Below, piece by piece: positions 1 through 7,685 of a DNA stretch of 43,328 nt (the first letter of the stretch is position 1; each line of letters begins with the position of its first letter). Position numbers and translations under genes: made by a program. The notes beneath the pieces are model-generated. The model was not told the DNA's origin. It searched no databases and saw only the letters and a list, made by a program, of their open reading frames with translations. Origin of the DNA: SW10 sp965657795 (lineage in GTDB: Bacteria > Verrucomicrobiota > Verrucomicrobiia > Verrucomicrobiales > Akkermansiaceae); NCBI GenBank assembly GCA_965657795.1, contig CBFHQJ010000042.1, forward strand, positions 1-43,328. The letters are read 5' to 3'.

Positions 1-979
1 AGACCACATCAAACCCCCCTCCTGCAAATAAAGTCGCCTGGGTATCTCGGATCATTCTCAAGTTCAGGCCCCAGAGAGCTGAGGCACGATAGTTCAAACC
101 AAGCTGCCAGTTGAACAGCTCGTCATCTCCCGAAGGGGAATCCACAAAGCCCAATCCAACATTGGAGCTTAGGTTCACTTTCGTAGAGAGCTTGTAGTCT
201 AGGCGCAAGGTCGGGCCAGCCGTCGTCAACTCCTGCTCTTGAAACTGGCCGCCAATCTCAGCCGTCCTGACTCCGTATCGAAAGCCCGGACCAAGGCGGA
301 TCAGGGGAGTGGCCTGCCAGAGACCAGCAAGCCGGAAAGTGGTCGAGGTGGTATCAGCAAAGCCGGCAGTTTCACTTCCCACCGAATTTTGCCTCAAGGA
401 AAGTTCGAGTGAAGTTTTAGGACTAATGGTGTAATCACCGGAGAGGCGCGAAGAAAGACTGGTTTGCTCGAAGAAGTTTCCGACGAAGCGATTTACCCCT
501 CCCGTTGACGCATAGGATGTTTCCATGCGGAGTTTGACACGCTTTGATTCATAGCCCCCATTGAGCCCGAAGGAATAGTTGGTGGCATTAAAGCGCTCGA
601 GGTCCTGATACTCCATACGGGAGACATTTCCATTCACCCCAAACCGCCAATCACCCTTGCCTGAACCGAGCTGAAACGAACTTTTCAGAGAAGGCTGAAT
701 TAGAAAATCTGACTCCTCAGCAAATCGGCCTCCAGGGGATCCCAGGGTGACGTTCGAATCGTATTGGGTCAAGAGACCTAGCTCGATATCAAGTTGGCCG
801 AAACTTGGCTCCTCGCTCTGGCCGATGACGGTGGCGGCAGCTTCATAGAAGCCGGAAGGCAAGGTGGGAAGCTCCGCGCTTTGTTGCGCATGGGCTTGCT
901 GGGCCAGCGAGCAGCACAAGAACCCGTGGCAAAAAAAACGAAGCCGGTGAGAGCTTGAGCAATTGCTTCTCAGCTTCAT
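1..979 (-). CDS. Outer-membrane beta-barrel protein, C-terminus beyond window
   Basis: An open frame reads from ATG at 979 down to base 1 without a stop, so about 326 residues are visible and the C-terminus lies outside the window. The N-terminus is basic and Ser-rich and then has a hydrophobic stretch ending in A-H-A-Q, a plausible signal peptidase site. The rest alternates short polar and aromatic segments typical of outer-membrane beta strands (repeated patterns such as YSFGLNGGYES and RLRPGFRYG-like strands). The domain family is not recognised; it resembles the broad group of predicted surface barrels that follow PEP-CTERM genes. It starts 46 bases after the stop of the PEP-CTERM gene on the same strand, so co-transcription is likely. 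Function is unknown beyond an outer-membrane location. Confidence 0.7.
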   Translation of the reverse strand, partial: MKLRSNCSSSHRLRFFCHGFLCCSLAQQAHAQQSAELPTLPSGFYEAAATVIGQSEEPSFGQLDIELGLLTQYDSNVTLGSPGGRFAEESDFLIQPSLKSSFQLGSGKGDWRFGVNGNVSRMEYQDLERFNATNYSFGLNGGYESKRVKLRMETSYASTGGVNRFVGNFFEQTSLSSRLSGDYTISPKTSLELSLRQNSVGSETAGFADTTSTTFRLAGLWQATPLIRLGPGFRYGVRTAEIGGQFQEQELTTAGPTLRLDYKLSTKVNLSSNVGLGFVDSPSGDDELFNWQLGLNYRASALWGLNLRMIRDTQATLFAGGGFDVV

Positions 980-1025
980 CGGCTTCGTAAAATTGGGAGT
1001 GATCGGTCTGAATCTTCGCCCCTGA

Positions 1026-1841
1026 CTAGCGGCGTCTCCGAACTGCAAGTAAGCCGGCAGAAAGGATCATCAAAAGCGACGAGGAAGGCTCGGGGATCTG
1101 GACATTCACATTGTCAAAAGCCAAGGTATGCGCCGAAGTTCCAACCGGTGAAAGCGGATCATGCTCGAAGGTGATTCCCGACACGGAATTAATGGAGTTT
1201 GCTCCAGTAAATGAAAATGAATCGATCAATACCGAGCTTCCACCCGCAGCACCGAACAAGAAGTCTGTCGTATTGTCGCGGGAGTTAAGATAAAAGCTGT
1301 AAGCAGAGTTCGCTGAAACTTGATACGGGGTCGCGACAGCTGAACCATTCATGCCAATCGAAACGTCCCAAGTTTCATTGTCTCCAGTTGCCGGAGTAAA
1401 TCCGATGGTAGCAACCTGGCCGCCAGTGGAGTTAACCAAGCCGACATTGAAGACATCGCGCCCCTCAAATGAATCCGCGGCGTTGTCGAGGATCGCCATG
1501 TTGAATGAGACATTCATCATGTTATAAATCGGCAAGGAGGAAAGATCACCAGTCAAAGTCGTGTCGGCATTGTCGGGCGTATTACCAAACTGAGTGCCCA
1601 AATGAGCTGAGTTGCTAGAACCACCGCCGAAATCGGTGGCTGAAATGTAGGCGAGGGGAAAGGCCTGTCCAAACGCTGTTGGGTTGGAAGTATCCTGCGA
1701 CCAACCGGCGACACCGCCGTCGGAGAAGAGATCACCCGAAGCCGAGCTGTCAAAGTCATAAGTGACTGAGTTGGCCCCCATCACGGATCCCACAAGAGGC
1801 GCGATTAACAAGGAGCGGTAAATGAAAAGTGAATTGGACAT
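1026..1841 (-). CDS. PEP-CTERM sorting-domain protein
   Basis: A 271-residue exported protein. It has an N-terminal hydrophobic signal (about residues 8-23) and a typical PEP-CTERM tail: P-E-P, then a hydrophobic helix, then R-R-R-R as the last residues. In this system the tail is recognised by an exosortase and the protein is delivered to the surface or extracellular matrix. The body is rich in Gly, Ser, Asn and Asp and looks like a jelly-roll or LamG-like beta-sandwich, including a late A-F-D-N-V-N-V strand typical of PEP-CTERM proteins. It lies between a small secreted protein and an outer-membrane barrel on the same strand. The start codon has no Shine-Dalgarno, but an AAACCC box sits 8 bases upstream. 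No exosortase gene is in the window. Confidence 0.88.
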   Translation of the reverse strand: MSNSLFIYRSLLIAPLVGSVMGANSVTYDFDSSASGDLFSDGGVAGWSQDTSNPTAFGQAFPLAYISATDFGGGSSNSAHLGTQFGNTPDNADTTLTGDLSSLPIYNMMNVSFNMAILDNAADSFEGRDVFNVGLVNSTGGQVATIGFTPATGDNETWDVSIGMNGSAVATPYQVSANSAYSFYLNSRDNTTDFLFGAAGGSSVLIDSFSFTGANSINSVSGITFEHDPLSPVGTSAHTLAFDNVNVQIPEPSSSLLMILSAGLLAVRRRR

Positions 1842-1877
1842 AATAATCAGGGTTTGAGTTTTGGTGTATCAGCCTAC

Positions 1878-2372
1878 CTACTCGGCGCTGATCACGACCG
1901 GAATATCGAGCTCAGGATCAACAGGAACGAAAGTCGTGGTGGGTGGAAGATTAAGGTCCTCCTCGGTGACATCGGAATCATCGACAATGGAGGTGGACAC
2001 TGCGGTGGAACCAATGGCTTCCCCGTCTTCATCGACTGGAGTCGTGCGGACCCTGGTGACATTTTCCACGGCGTAATTACCAGTGAATGCATCTGGTGTC
2101 GCAGTGGTCGTCTCCTGGGTCACGATCTGCTCCAAACCTCCCGAGCCATTGGGGACCTGAACAAAAGTCTGCCTCTTGGCAGTAATCACCCCATCAGAGT
2201 CCACCTCAGTGACAGTGGCAGTGGCTTGAGTCGCTGTGATCGTTTGACCGGTAGAGTTCTGCACTTCAACATTCTTGAAAACGACCTTCACGTTCTGGGT
2301 GAAGTCGATGAATTGTGCTTGGAGGCTTGCGCTGGAAGCTAATAAGAGGGCGCTGAGAATGAGTTTTTTCAT
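1878..2372 (-). CDS. Small secreted protein of unknown function
   Basis: A 164-residue protein with a clear signal peptide: M-K-K, a hydrophobic core, then S-L-Q-A-Q as cleavage region near residue 20. The mature part is acidic and very rich in Thr and Val (TATQATATVTE-like segments), with no Cys, so it is probably an extended or beta-rich surface protein. No family is recognised. It is first in a run of three same-strand genes (36 bases before the PEP-CTERM start), which suggests an operon of surface proteins. The start is preceded by AAACCC with 8-base spacing and by A-rich sequence, not by a Shine-Dalgarno. The AT-rich stretch at about 2395-2480 is the likely promoter region. Confidence 0.75.
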   Translation of the reverse strand: MKKLILSALLLASSASLQAQFIDFTQNVKVVFKNVEVQNSTGQTITATQATATVTEVDSDGVITAKRQTFVQVPNGSGGLEQIVTQETTTATPDAFTGNYAVENVTRVRTTPVDEDGEAIGSTAVSTSIVDDSDVTEEDLNLPPTTTFVPVDPELDIPVVISAE

Positions 2373-2632
2373 TTTTATTTGGGTTTGGGGGGCTGACTTG
2401 TTCGAGGTTTTTATCTAGAAACTGGAGAATGTAAACAAATTAAAAATTTTTTGAAAAATTTAGAGAATTGATGTGAATGAGTCGTTATTTCTTCCGGAGG
2501 GAGGTTGATTCGTTTTCATGAGAACTCAAGCTCTAAAATCGCCATTTGTTATGACAATTGCGCCACGAAGACATGAATCCCTCTCCATCTGGAATAAAAG
2601 ACGCCCAGCGGAGAAGTGAAGTTACAACAATT

Positions 2633-2809
2633 TTACTTTTTCTGGAAGAAAAGCGGTTCCATCAGGAATTCAGTTTCCTCGGAACAGTGGCTTGGACGTT
2701 GATAGGGCTGCCAGTGGGGTGGCCTTGCGAATTCATAGCGTAAAGCGATGAGTTCGCGGGCGACAGAGACGATACTCTTGTCATGACGGAGTTGCTTTTT
2801 TTTGAGCAT
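2633..2809 (-). pseudogene. Possible C-terminal fragment of an IS110-like transposase
   Basis: A 58-residue open frame on the minus strand begins M-L-K-K-K-Q-L-R-H-D-K and continues S-I-V-S-V-A-R-E-L-I-A-L. The pattern of a basic stretch, then (A/S)-I-V-(A/S)-V-A-R-E-L, resembles the C-terminal end of IS110/IS116-family transposases. Nothing recognisable as the catalytic N-terminal half is found upstream; the frame runs back only into unrelated sequence. It sits about 440 bases from tRNA-Val, a common place for inserted DNA. If correct, it is a dead remnant. The match is from memory of the family pattern, so confidence is low. Confidence 0.3.
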
Positions 2810-3202
2810 TTTAAAGTGATGGCTTCGACGATCTTGCGCAAGACTCGCTGGAGAGCATACCGGAAGGCGACACTGGACCTGTAGTGGCGTGGTTCACCGT
2901 CGCGATCAGCTTTGAGGATGGTTATGACATCCACCGGAGGGGATGCTTCTTAAGAGCGCAATCCGTAAGTCGTGCCTTCCATGTATCCACTCCCGGGGAG
3001 AGAGCAGGCCGCCACCTTGGCTGCGCGCTGACCTGTCAATCTCTTTCTTTGGCAGGAGAACAAGCAATCAACGTCCCAGAGTCCCGTCCTAAAGGCAATC
3101 CCTGCAAAAGACGTTGGTCTCCCCTGACCCACGGACCCACTCTCAGAGTTTTTTCCCTGGGGACTTCGTCACTCACAACAATCCCATGGGTTTTCGCGCT
3201 AA

Positions 3203-3221
3203 AAAAACAGCCTAAGAGGCC
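3203..3221 (-). terminator. Possible terminator after tRNA-Val
   Basis: On the minus strand, 25-40 bases after the tRNA end, a short stem (GCCT/AGGC, 3-base loop, 3210-3220) is followed by a run of seven T (3201-3207). The stem is only 4 base pairs, so this is a weak but well-placed candidate. Confidence 0.35.
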
Positions 3222-3245
3222 AATCGCTAATGACTGGTGAAGAAG

Positions 3246-3321
3246 TGGTGCGGGATGACGGACTCGAACCGCCGACATACTCGGTGTAAACGAGTCGCTC
3301 TACCAACTGAGCTAATCCCGC
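3246..3321 (-). tRNA. tRNA-Val (anticodon UAC), CCA encoded
   Basis: The minus strand folds as a complete 76-base tRNA. The acceptor stem GCGGGAT pairs with ATCCCGC, the D-arm contains AGCTCAGTTGGTAGAGC, and the anticodon stem ACTCG/CGAGT encloses the loop TTTACAC with anticodon UAC, which reads valine codons. The T-arm contains GGTTCGAGTCC. The discriminator A and the CCA end are encoded (3246-3249). It is a single tRNA with no tRNA neighbour in the window. Confidence 0.97.
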
Positions 3322-3425
3322 GTCGACCACTTGCGTGCGGGGGGAAGGTATGCGGAAAATGAGCGGGAGGGCAAGCGATTTGCGAGCTTGTGTGAAATCT
3401 GCTTCGGTGATTGGTTCCGCACACG

Positions 3426-3890
3426 ATGCATCTGCGCTTTAGCGACGAAGAACTAGCAACCCTGGTGGAAATGGTCAGCCTGGCCACCGAGATGGCCAAT
3501 CTGAACCCCAATGACGAGGGGCAAGCCGGGTATGCCCGCTTCGAGGGGATCGAAAACAAGGTCCTCGAAGCCGCTAAAAACACCGGGCTGGCAGGGATTG
3601 TTGAATTTGACATCGAGCGCCAGAAGAATCGAGTCACCGAAAAATTCCAGGAAACCGCTTACTTCCAAAAATGCTTCAACGAAGTCCGGAATGCGGTATT
3701 TTGGGAAGAATTAATGATTCGGCTCGCGGAGCGCGACTTGATTCGAGAGATCGGACCCGCAACCTACCGTGCGCTCAGCGAGGAAGAACAGCGCAAAAAA
3801 GCGGCGCCCCTGGAGAAACGTTATTGGGCGAAATTCCAGAAGGATGGGACAGATCCACTTTTCTGGATTGATCGCAACGAAGATGCCTAG
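3426..3890 (+). CDS. Conserved hypothetical cytoplasmic protein
   Basis: A 154-residue soluble protein, highly charged and mostly helical, with no signal peptide and no membrane segment. It begins M-H-L-R-F-S-D-E-E-L. An in-frame TTG at 3411 would add five residues; ATG at 3426 is preferred. The family is not recognised. The end of this gene is 12 bases before the start of the kinase-fold-like protein on the same strand, so the two are probably co-transcribed. That pairing is the only clue to its role. It begins about 100 bases after the divergent tRNA-Val gene, which leaves room for a promoter. Confidence 0.7.
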   Translation: MHLRFSDEELATLVEMVSLATEMANLNPNDEGQAGYARFEGIENKVLEAAKNTGLAGIVEFDIERQKNRVTEKFQETAYFQKCFNEVRNAVFWEELMIRLAERDLIREIGPATYRALSEEEQRKKAAPLEKRYWAKFQKDGTDPLFWIDRNEDA

Positions 3891-3902
3891 GAGCCTCCGG
3901 GC

Positions 3903-4934
3903 ATGATTTCGCGGCGTAAGATCTTTTATCCCATCTCGGACTCGCTGCGAAATTATCTCGCGCATTACGGCCGACTTTCTGAAGTCCCGCTGGTTTACGA
4001 TGAGCTCCTGCGCTTCTCGGGATCAATTCCCTACGAAAATCCAGCCGGTGAGGAAACGCTCTGGCTGGAGGTGATGTATCCACCCGAGGTGATGGCCGAG
4101 CTGCGGCCCAAGCTCACCAAGATTTACGCGATGCTGAAAATCGGCGGCGATTTGAGTCTCGCGGAGCACCTGACGGTCGACCGCATCGATTTCGGGGAAT
4201 TCGGCAATTCGCGACCCTTTCGGATCCGCATCACCAACCTTTTTAACGGGAACTCGGATTATTATTACGTCAAAAACGCCGATGCCTCACGCCTCTTTGG
4301 TTTGGAGTTGGAGCACATTCTTTCTCCCAACCGCATTAACTATCTCGTCAACGGGAACACCCTGATCGAGGAACACATTGCGGGACTGCCGGGCGATGTT
4401 TTCATTCGGGACCACCTCGATGACCCGAATCTCAATCACGTTCGCGTGGCCAAGGAATTTGTGAAGTTTGGCGAGCGGTGCTTTGTGAAACTCCTCGGCG
4501 ACATGCGCACGGTAAACTATGTCGTCGATATCACGCCGGACTTTGAGGAGGTGCAGTATCGCGTCCGCCCGATCGACTTTGACCAGCAATCCTACGAGGG
4601 CCGGCTTTCGGTTTATCGTGCCCACATGTTTCCCGACAACAAACCGGTCGAGGATCTCGTGCGCGCACACCTCAACAACCAAACGATCATGCAGTATCGT
4701 GCCGAGGAGCACCTGCAAATGTCACGTCGCGCCAAGGTGGAACGCAACCGGCTCAAAGCTGTCCTGACGGTGATGAACCGAACCGAGGTCTCACCTTACG
4801 AGCACGTGGTCGCCTTGCGCGAATCATTGGTGGAGCGTTACGGCTCGCATGCTTTCGAAGCCTGCGAAACAATGGGCGCGCTCACTGCGATCCACCTGCA
4901 AAAGGTTCTCAACCTTACTCCACCGAAAAGGTAA
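3903..4934 (+). CDS. Predicted kinase-fold-like protein (unrecognised family)
   Basis: A 343-residue cytoplasmic protein without a familiar family name. Its middle has an arrangement that recalls the protein-kinase/aminoglycoside-phosphotransferase fold: Y-Y-V-K (K124) as a possible ATP-binding lysine, G-L-E-L-E (about 133-137) as a possible helix-C glutamate, L-I-E-E-H-I-A-G-L-P-G (154-164) as a hinge, G-D-M-R-T-V-N (199-205) in the place of the catalytic D-x(4)-N loop, and R-P-I-D-F-D-Q (222-228) in the place of the metal-binding DFG. The last 100 residues are helical. The order and spacing fit, but this is inference from motifs. It follows the preceding hypothetical by 12 bases, and its 3' end overlaps the convergent gene by 20 bases. 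Confidence 0.7.
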   Translation: MISRRKIFYPISDSLRNYLAHYGRLSEVPLVYDELLRFSGSIPYENPAGEETLWLEVMYPPEVMAELRPKLTKIYAMLKIGGDLSLAEHLTVDRIDFGEFGNSRPFRIRITNLFNGNSDYYYVKNADASRLFGLELEHILSPNRINYLVNGNTLIEEHIAGLPGDVFIRDHLDDPNLNHVRVAKEFVKFGERCFVKLLGDMRTVNYVVDITPDFEEVQYRVRPIDFDQQSYEGRLSVYRAHMFPDNKPVEDLVRAHLNNQTIMQYRAEEHLQMSRRAKVERNRLKAVLTVMNRTEVSPYEHVVALRESLVERYGSHAFEACETMGALTAIHLQKVLNLTPPKR

Positions 4935-5724
4935 CGTAGGTGTCCTTTTCACCGAGCTTTTCCATGTCGGCCCTCCAGGTCAGCCTGAAGGAATTGTAAA
5001 GTGGCCCCTTGGTCTTCACGTCAATGCGGCCTGATTTCTCGGCACCATTCTCGACTACAAATTTTTTGCCCATGATGCCATTGGATTTCACTTCGATTTC
5101 ACTGGCCCCGTCCTGCAGAAATTCTGCACCAGTGACATCATCTTCGACGTCATCGAACTTAATGCGGATCTTTTTGCCATCCTTCAAGCGCGTGCCACGG
5201 ATATGGTCGGCTCCCACTTTCTTTTTCAACTCGCGCTTGTCCGGTTCCTCGTTAAAGCGATAGAGGCGTGGCAGCGCAAATTCGACGCCGACCCGGATTT
5301 TGTTCTCGGTCTTCTTTTCAACAAGCTTGGGCATCACGTTGATTCCGCCACGAGAAACGACATGGGTCCACTCGACCTTGGTATCCCCGGTCACAGTGGT
5401 CACAATCGTGACCGGCTTCTTGGGATCGAGCCCTTTTTCAGTTTCGCTGGCCAATCCGCCCTCTTTCAAGAATTGGCGGCGAACCCACTTGCCGTTGATT
5501 TCTTCTTCGACAACATAGTGGATCTTGATCTCCTTGTGCCCGGCACGCTTCCCGCTCTTCTTGGGATGAAGCAAGGACTCACCGTCAGCTCCGATTCCAA
5601 AATCCAGCGAGCGACCCTCCCAGCCCACGAAATACCCGAGCCATTCCGTCTTATCGGACATTTGCGGGAGTTCGGCGAAGCACGGGGCCAGAGTAGCGGC
5701 GAAAGCGAGTAGGAGTCGTTTCAT
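4915..5724 (-). CDS. Secreted hypothetical protein, Lys/Glu-rich
   Basis: A 269-residue protein with a signal peptide (M-K-R, hydrophobic core, cleavage near P-C-F-A-E at about residue 18). The mature part is rich in Lys, Glu, Gly and Val with alternating strands, suggesting a beta-rich periplasmic or surface protein. No domain is recognised. It is divergent from the UGA-containing lipoprotein gene at 5805, with only 80 bases between the starts, so the two may share a regulatory region. Its last 20 bases overlap the end of the convergent 3903-4934 gene. Confidence 0.75.
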   Translation of the reverse strand: MKRLLLAFAATLAPCFAELPQMSDKTEWLGYFVGWEGRSLDFGIGADGESLLHPKKSGKRAGHKEIKIHYVVEEEINGKWVRRQFLKEGGLASETEKGLDPKKPVTIVTTVTGDTKVEWTHVVSRGGINVMPKLVEKKTENKIRVGVEFALPRLYRFNEEPDKRELKKKVGADHIRGTRLKDGKKIRIKFDDVEDDVTGAEFLQDGASEIEVKSNGIMGKKFVVENGAEKSGRIDVKTKGPLYNSFRLTWRADMEKLGEKDTYVTFSVE

Positions 5725-5804
5725 GGGTTCAATTAAACACCGGTCGCGAGCTTCGTAAAGATCACTTGCAGGGAATAGCGACCGTCCCGCAGACTCTCAC
5801 CCGC

Positions 5805-6284
5805 ATGAAGCTCATTTTCCTGTTTCTCTTGTTTGCCGCCGGTTGCCAGGCGGAACCCTCGCAACCGGTCGAACTCGGAACCGTGAAATGGTCGCGCGAC
5901 CTCGATGCCACTCTCGCCACTTCCAAAAAATCCGGCAAACCGGTGATGCTGCTTTTTCAGGAAGTTCCCGGGTGAAGCGGCTGCAAGGTCTTTGGGTCCA
6001 AAGTCCTCTCCCACCCCGAACTCGTCAAAATGATCGAAAGCCATTTCGAACCAGTTGCGATCTCCAACAATTCCAAAGGGAAAGACGCGGCCATTCTTAA
6101 GGAATTCAAAGAGCCGGCCTGGAACTATCAAGTGATTCGCTTCATCACGCCCGACAAGAAGGACATCATTCCCCGCCGCGATAAGATCAACACCGTTCCA
6201 GCGGTCGCAGCCCGCATGATCGCGACGCTGGAAAAGAAAAAGCGCGAAGTCCCGAAGGAGCTTCGCGCTTTGGTCAAAAAGTAA
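5805..6284 (+). CDS. VPGU-type thioredoxin-like selenoprotein (lipoprotein), UGA at 5973
   Basis: The frame from ATG 5805 to TAA 6284 encodes 159 residues if the single in-frame TGA (5973-5975, residue 57) is read as selenocysteine. The sequence around it is F-Q-E-V-P-G-U-S-G-C-K-V-F-G, a thioredoxin-type redox motif with a resolving Cys three residues later. It matches what I recall of the VPGUxxT-type (seleno)protein family, here with Cys in place of Thr. Protein-like coding continues in the same frame for 100 residues after the TGA. The N-terminus M-K-L-I-F, hydrophobic core and A-A-G-C form a lipoprotein signal (lipid Cys at about 14), so it probably acts at the envelope. A hairpin with a GGUC loop follows 19 bases after the UGA. 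It is convergent with superoxide dismutase. A simple nonsense mutation is the alternative, but less likely. Confidence 0.82.
5976..6007 (+). promoter_or_regulatory. Candidate bacterial SECIS hairpin in the VPGU gene
   Basis: Immediately after UGA 5973-5975 the mRNA can form a hairpin at 5986-6007: AGG and CUUUG on the left pair with CAAAG and CCU on the right, with one U-U mismatch (5989/6004) and the apical loop GGUC (5995-5998). The loop begins 19 bases after the UGA, within the 16-37 base range usual for bacterial SECIS elements. The E. coli fdhF SECIS also has GGUC in its loop and a bulged U lower in the stem. Confidence 0.7.
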
Positions 6285-6294
6285 TCTGACGAAC

Positions 6295-6909
6295 TTACTT
6301 GGCCGCAGCGAAGTTGGCTGCGACGACGTCCCAGTTGACCACATTCCAGAAAGCGGAGATGTAGTCCGGACGACGGTTCTGGTAGTTCAGGTAGTAAGCA
6401 TGCTCCCAGACGTCGAGTCCGAGGATGGGGGTGCAATCGCAGGTTCCGGCCGCTTCGCCCATAAGTGGATTGTCTTGGTTGGGAGTGGAGCAAACTCCGA
6501 GGGTTCCATCGGCTTTCACGCCGAGCCAAGCCCAACCAGACCCAAAACGAGTGGCGCCGGCCTTGGCGAACTCATCTTTAAAGGCATCAAAGGAGCCGAA
6601 AGCGGCATCGATGGCAGCGGCAAGATCACCGGAGGGCGCGCTGGCTCCGCCGGGAGCGATGACTTTCCAGAAAAGGCTGTGGTTGAAGTGACCTCCGCCA
6701 TTGTTGCGAAGAGGTGCGATGCCAGCGATCTTGCCCTGGAGTTCTTCAAGGGAAAGATCAGCAAGTTCAGGGTGCCCTTCGAGAGCTCCATTTAAGTTGG
6801 TGACGTAGGCATTGTGGTGCTTGCCATGGTGGATTTCCATGGTTGCCTTATCAATGTGGGGCTCGAGGGCGTCGTGTGAATAACCGAGTTCAGGAAGAGT
6901 ATGGGCCAT
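6295..6909 (-). CDS. sodA: Superoxide dismutase, Mn-type
   Basis: A 204-residue iron/manganese superoxide dismutase that converts superoxide to oxygen and hydrogen peroxide. Metal ligands are visible: H27 in E-I-H-H-G-K-H-H, H77 in G-G-H-F-N-H, and D166 and H170 in D-V-W-E-H-A-Y-Y. Gln145 in T-P-N-Q-D-N-P and the G-G-G-H stretch fit the Mn-type. Length is normal and there is no signal peptide, so it acts in the cytoplasm. A C-D-C near residue 157 replaces a loop that has no Cys in the E. coli enzyme. An AAACCC box lies 9 bases before ATG in place of a Shine-Dalgarno. It is convergent with the VPGU selenoprotein (10 bases between the stops); both belong to oxidative-stress biology, but are not co-transcribed. 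Confidence 0.97.
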   Translation of the reverse strand: MAHTLPELGYSHDALEPHIDKATMEIHHGKHHNAYVTNLNGALEGHPELADLSLEELQGKIAGIAPLRNNGGGHFNHSLFWKVIAPGGASAPSGDLAAAIDAAFGSFDAFKDEFAKAGATRFGSGWAWLGVKADGTLGVCSTPNQDNPLMGEAAGTCDCTPILGLDVWEHAYYLNYQNRRPDYISAFWNVVNWDVVAANFAAAK

Positions 6910-7019
6910 TTTCTAATAGGGTTTGATTTTGATCGATTGCGCTTCCAAAGTCTTGGTGCGCTCACGTGGTGTTAGAATTGCATCTTATCCCCCAACCGCA
7001 AGAGACAAACCCCGATCCC

Positions 7020-7685
7020 ATGACCGAATTACTGAATAACCCCGCCCTGATTCCCTCACTCATCGGCTTTCTGGCCGGTGTGGTCTTCACTTGGATTTTT
7101 GCCGCCACCAAAGGAAAAATCTCTCGATCTGTCGCTCTCGCCAAAGAAAAGGTCGCCGAAGAGAAGCTCGCCGCCTTTCAGAGCAAGATCTCCGCGCTTG
7201 AAACCGAAATCTCGACTCTCCGCTCGTCCGAGAGCCGATTTATCAAGCACCAGGGCGAGCTCGAGGCCCTCGCCAAAGCCGACACCGAGCGCCGCGAGGA
7301 GATGCTAAAATTCCTCGAAGCCACTCAAACCACCCTTCAAGACGAGCTCAAGAAACAGGAAGTGAACCTGAAAGAGGCTATCAGTAAAATCCAGCCGGTC
7401 CAAATCACCCAGGTCGCCCCTCCTGCCCAAACTACCCAACCCGTCGCAGTTGCACCCGTGGTTCAACCCACGCCCGCCGCCCCAGCCCCAACCCCGGCTC
7501 CTGCACCCACTCCCCGGTCAGCGGTGCAGGACGATCGCGATTTCGTCCCCCTTCAAAACCCACAAAATCCCGTACCGGACGTTCCGCCCGCTTCAAAGTT
7601 CGAAGGCTTCGCCCCAAACCCCAACATTGCCAAAGCTGAGTCTGCCGCCAACACCTTTCGAGCCGCCCTCGAGGAAGAACTATGA
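7020..7685 (+). CDS. Membrane-anchored coiled-coil protein with Pro-rich tail
   Basis: A 221-residue protein. One membrane helix near the N-terminus (about residues 10-28, L-I-P-S-L-I-G-F-L-A-G-V-V-F) is followed by a long Lys/Glu/Ala coiled coil (about 35-130), then a flexible Pro/Ala/Gln-rich region (about 135-180) and a short conserved-looking end. This layout is like RmuC-type or DUF1043-type anchored coiled coils, but no nuclease domain is present. ATG at 7020 is preferred over an upstream in-frame start because it places the membrane helix at the N-terminus. Its stop overlaps the start of the next gene as ATGA (7682-7685), so the two are translationally coupled. Role unknown; possibly an envelope scaffold. 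Confidence 0.75.
   Translation: MTELLNNPALIPSLIGFLAGVVFTWIFAATKGKISRSVALAKEKVAEEKLAAFQSKISALETEISTLRSSESRFIKHQGELEALAKADTERREEMLKFLEATQTTLQDELKKQEVNLKEAISKIQPVQITQVAPPAQTTQPVAVAPVVQPTPAAPAPTPAPAPTPRSAVQDDRDFVPLQNPQNPVPDVPPASKFEGFAPNPNIAKAESAANTFRAALEEEL

Larger units (their letters stand above)
2373..3245. other. Long gene-poor stretch upstream of tRNA-Val
   Basis: This 870-base stretch has no convincing full-length gene. The part next to 2372 is AT-rich (about 2395-2480) and probably holds the promoter for the minus-strand surface-protein genes. The middle contains a transposase-like fragment (2633-2809, minus). The rest, about 2937-3200, has short hairpins but matches no structured RNA I can recognise; tmRNA, RNase P RNA and 6S RNA were considered and not supported. 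Short frames on both strands here have no recognisable protein features. Confidence 0.5.

Noticed and set aside
2937..3200. Possible 6S, tmRNA or RNase P RNA downstream of tRNA-Val
   Set aside because: None of the conserved core sequences is present.
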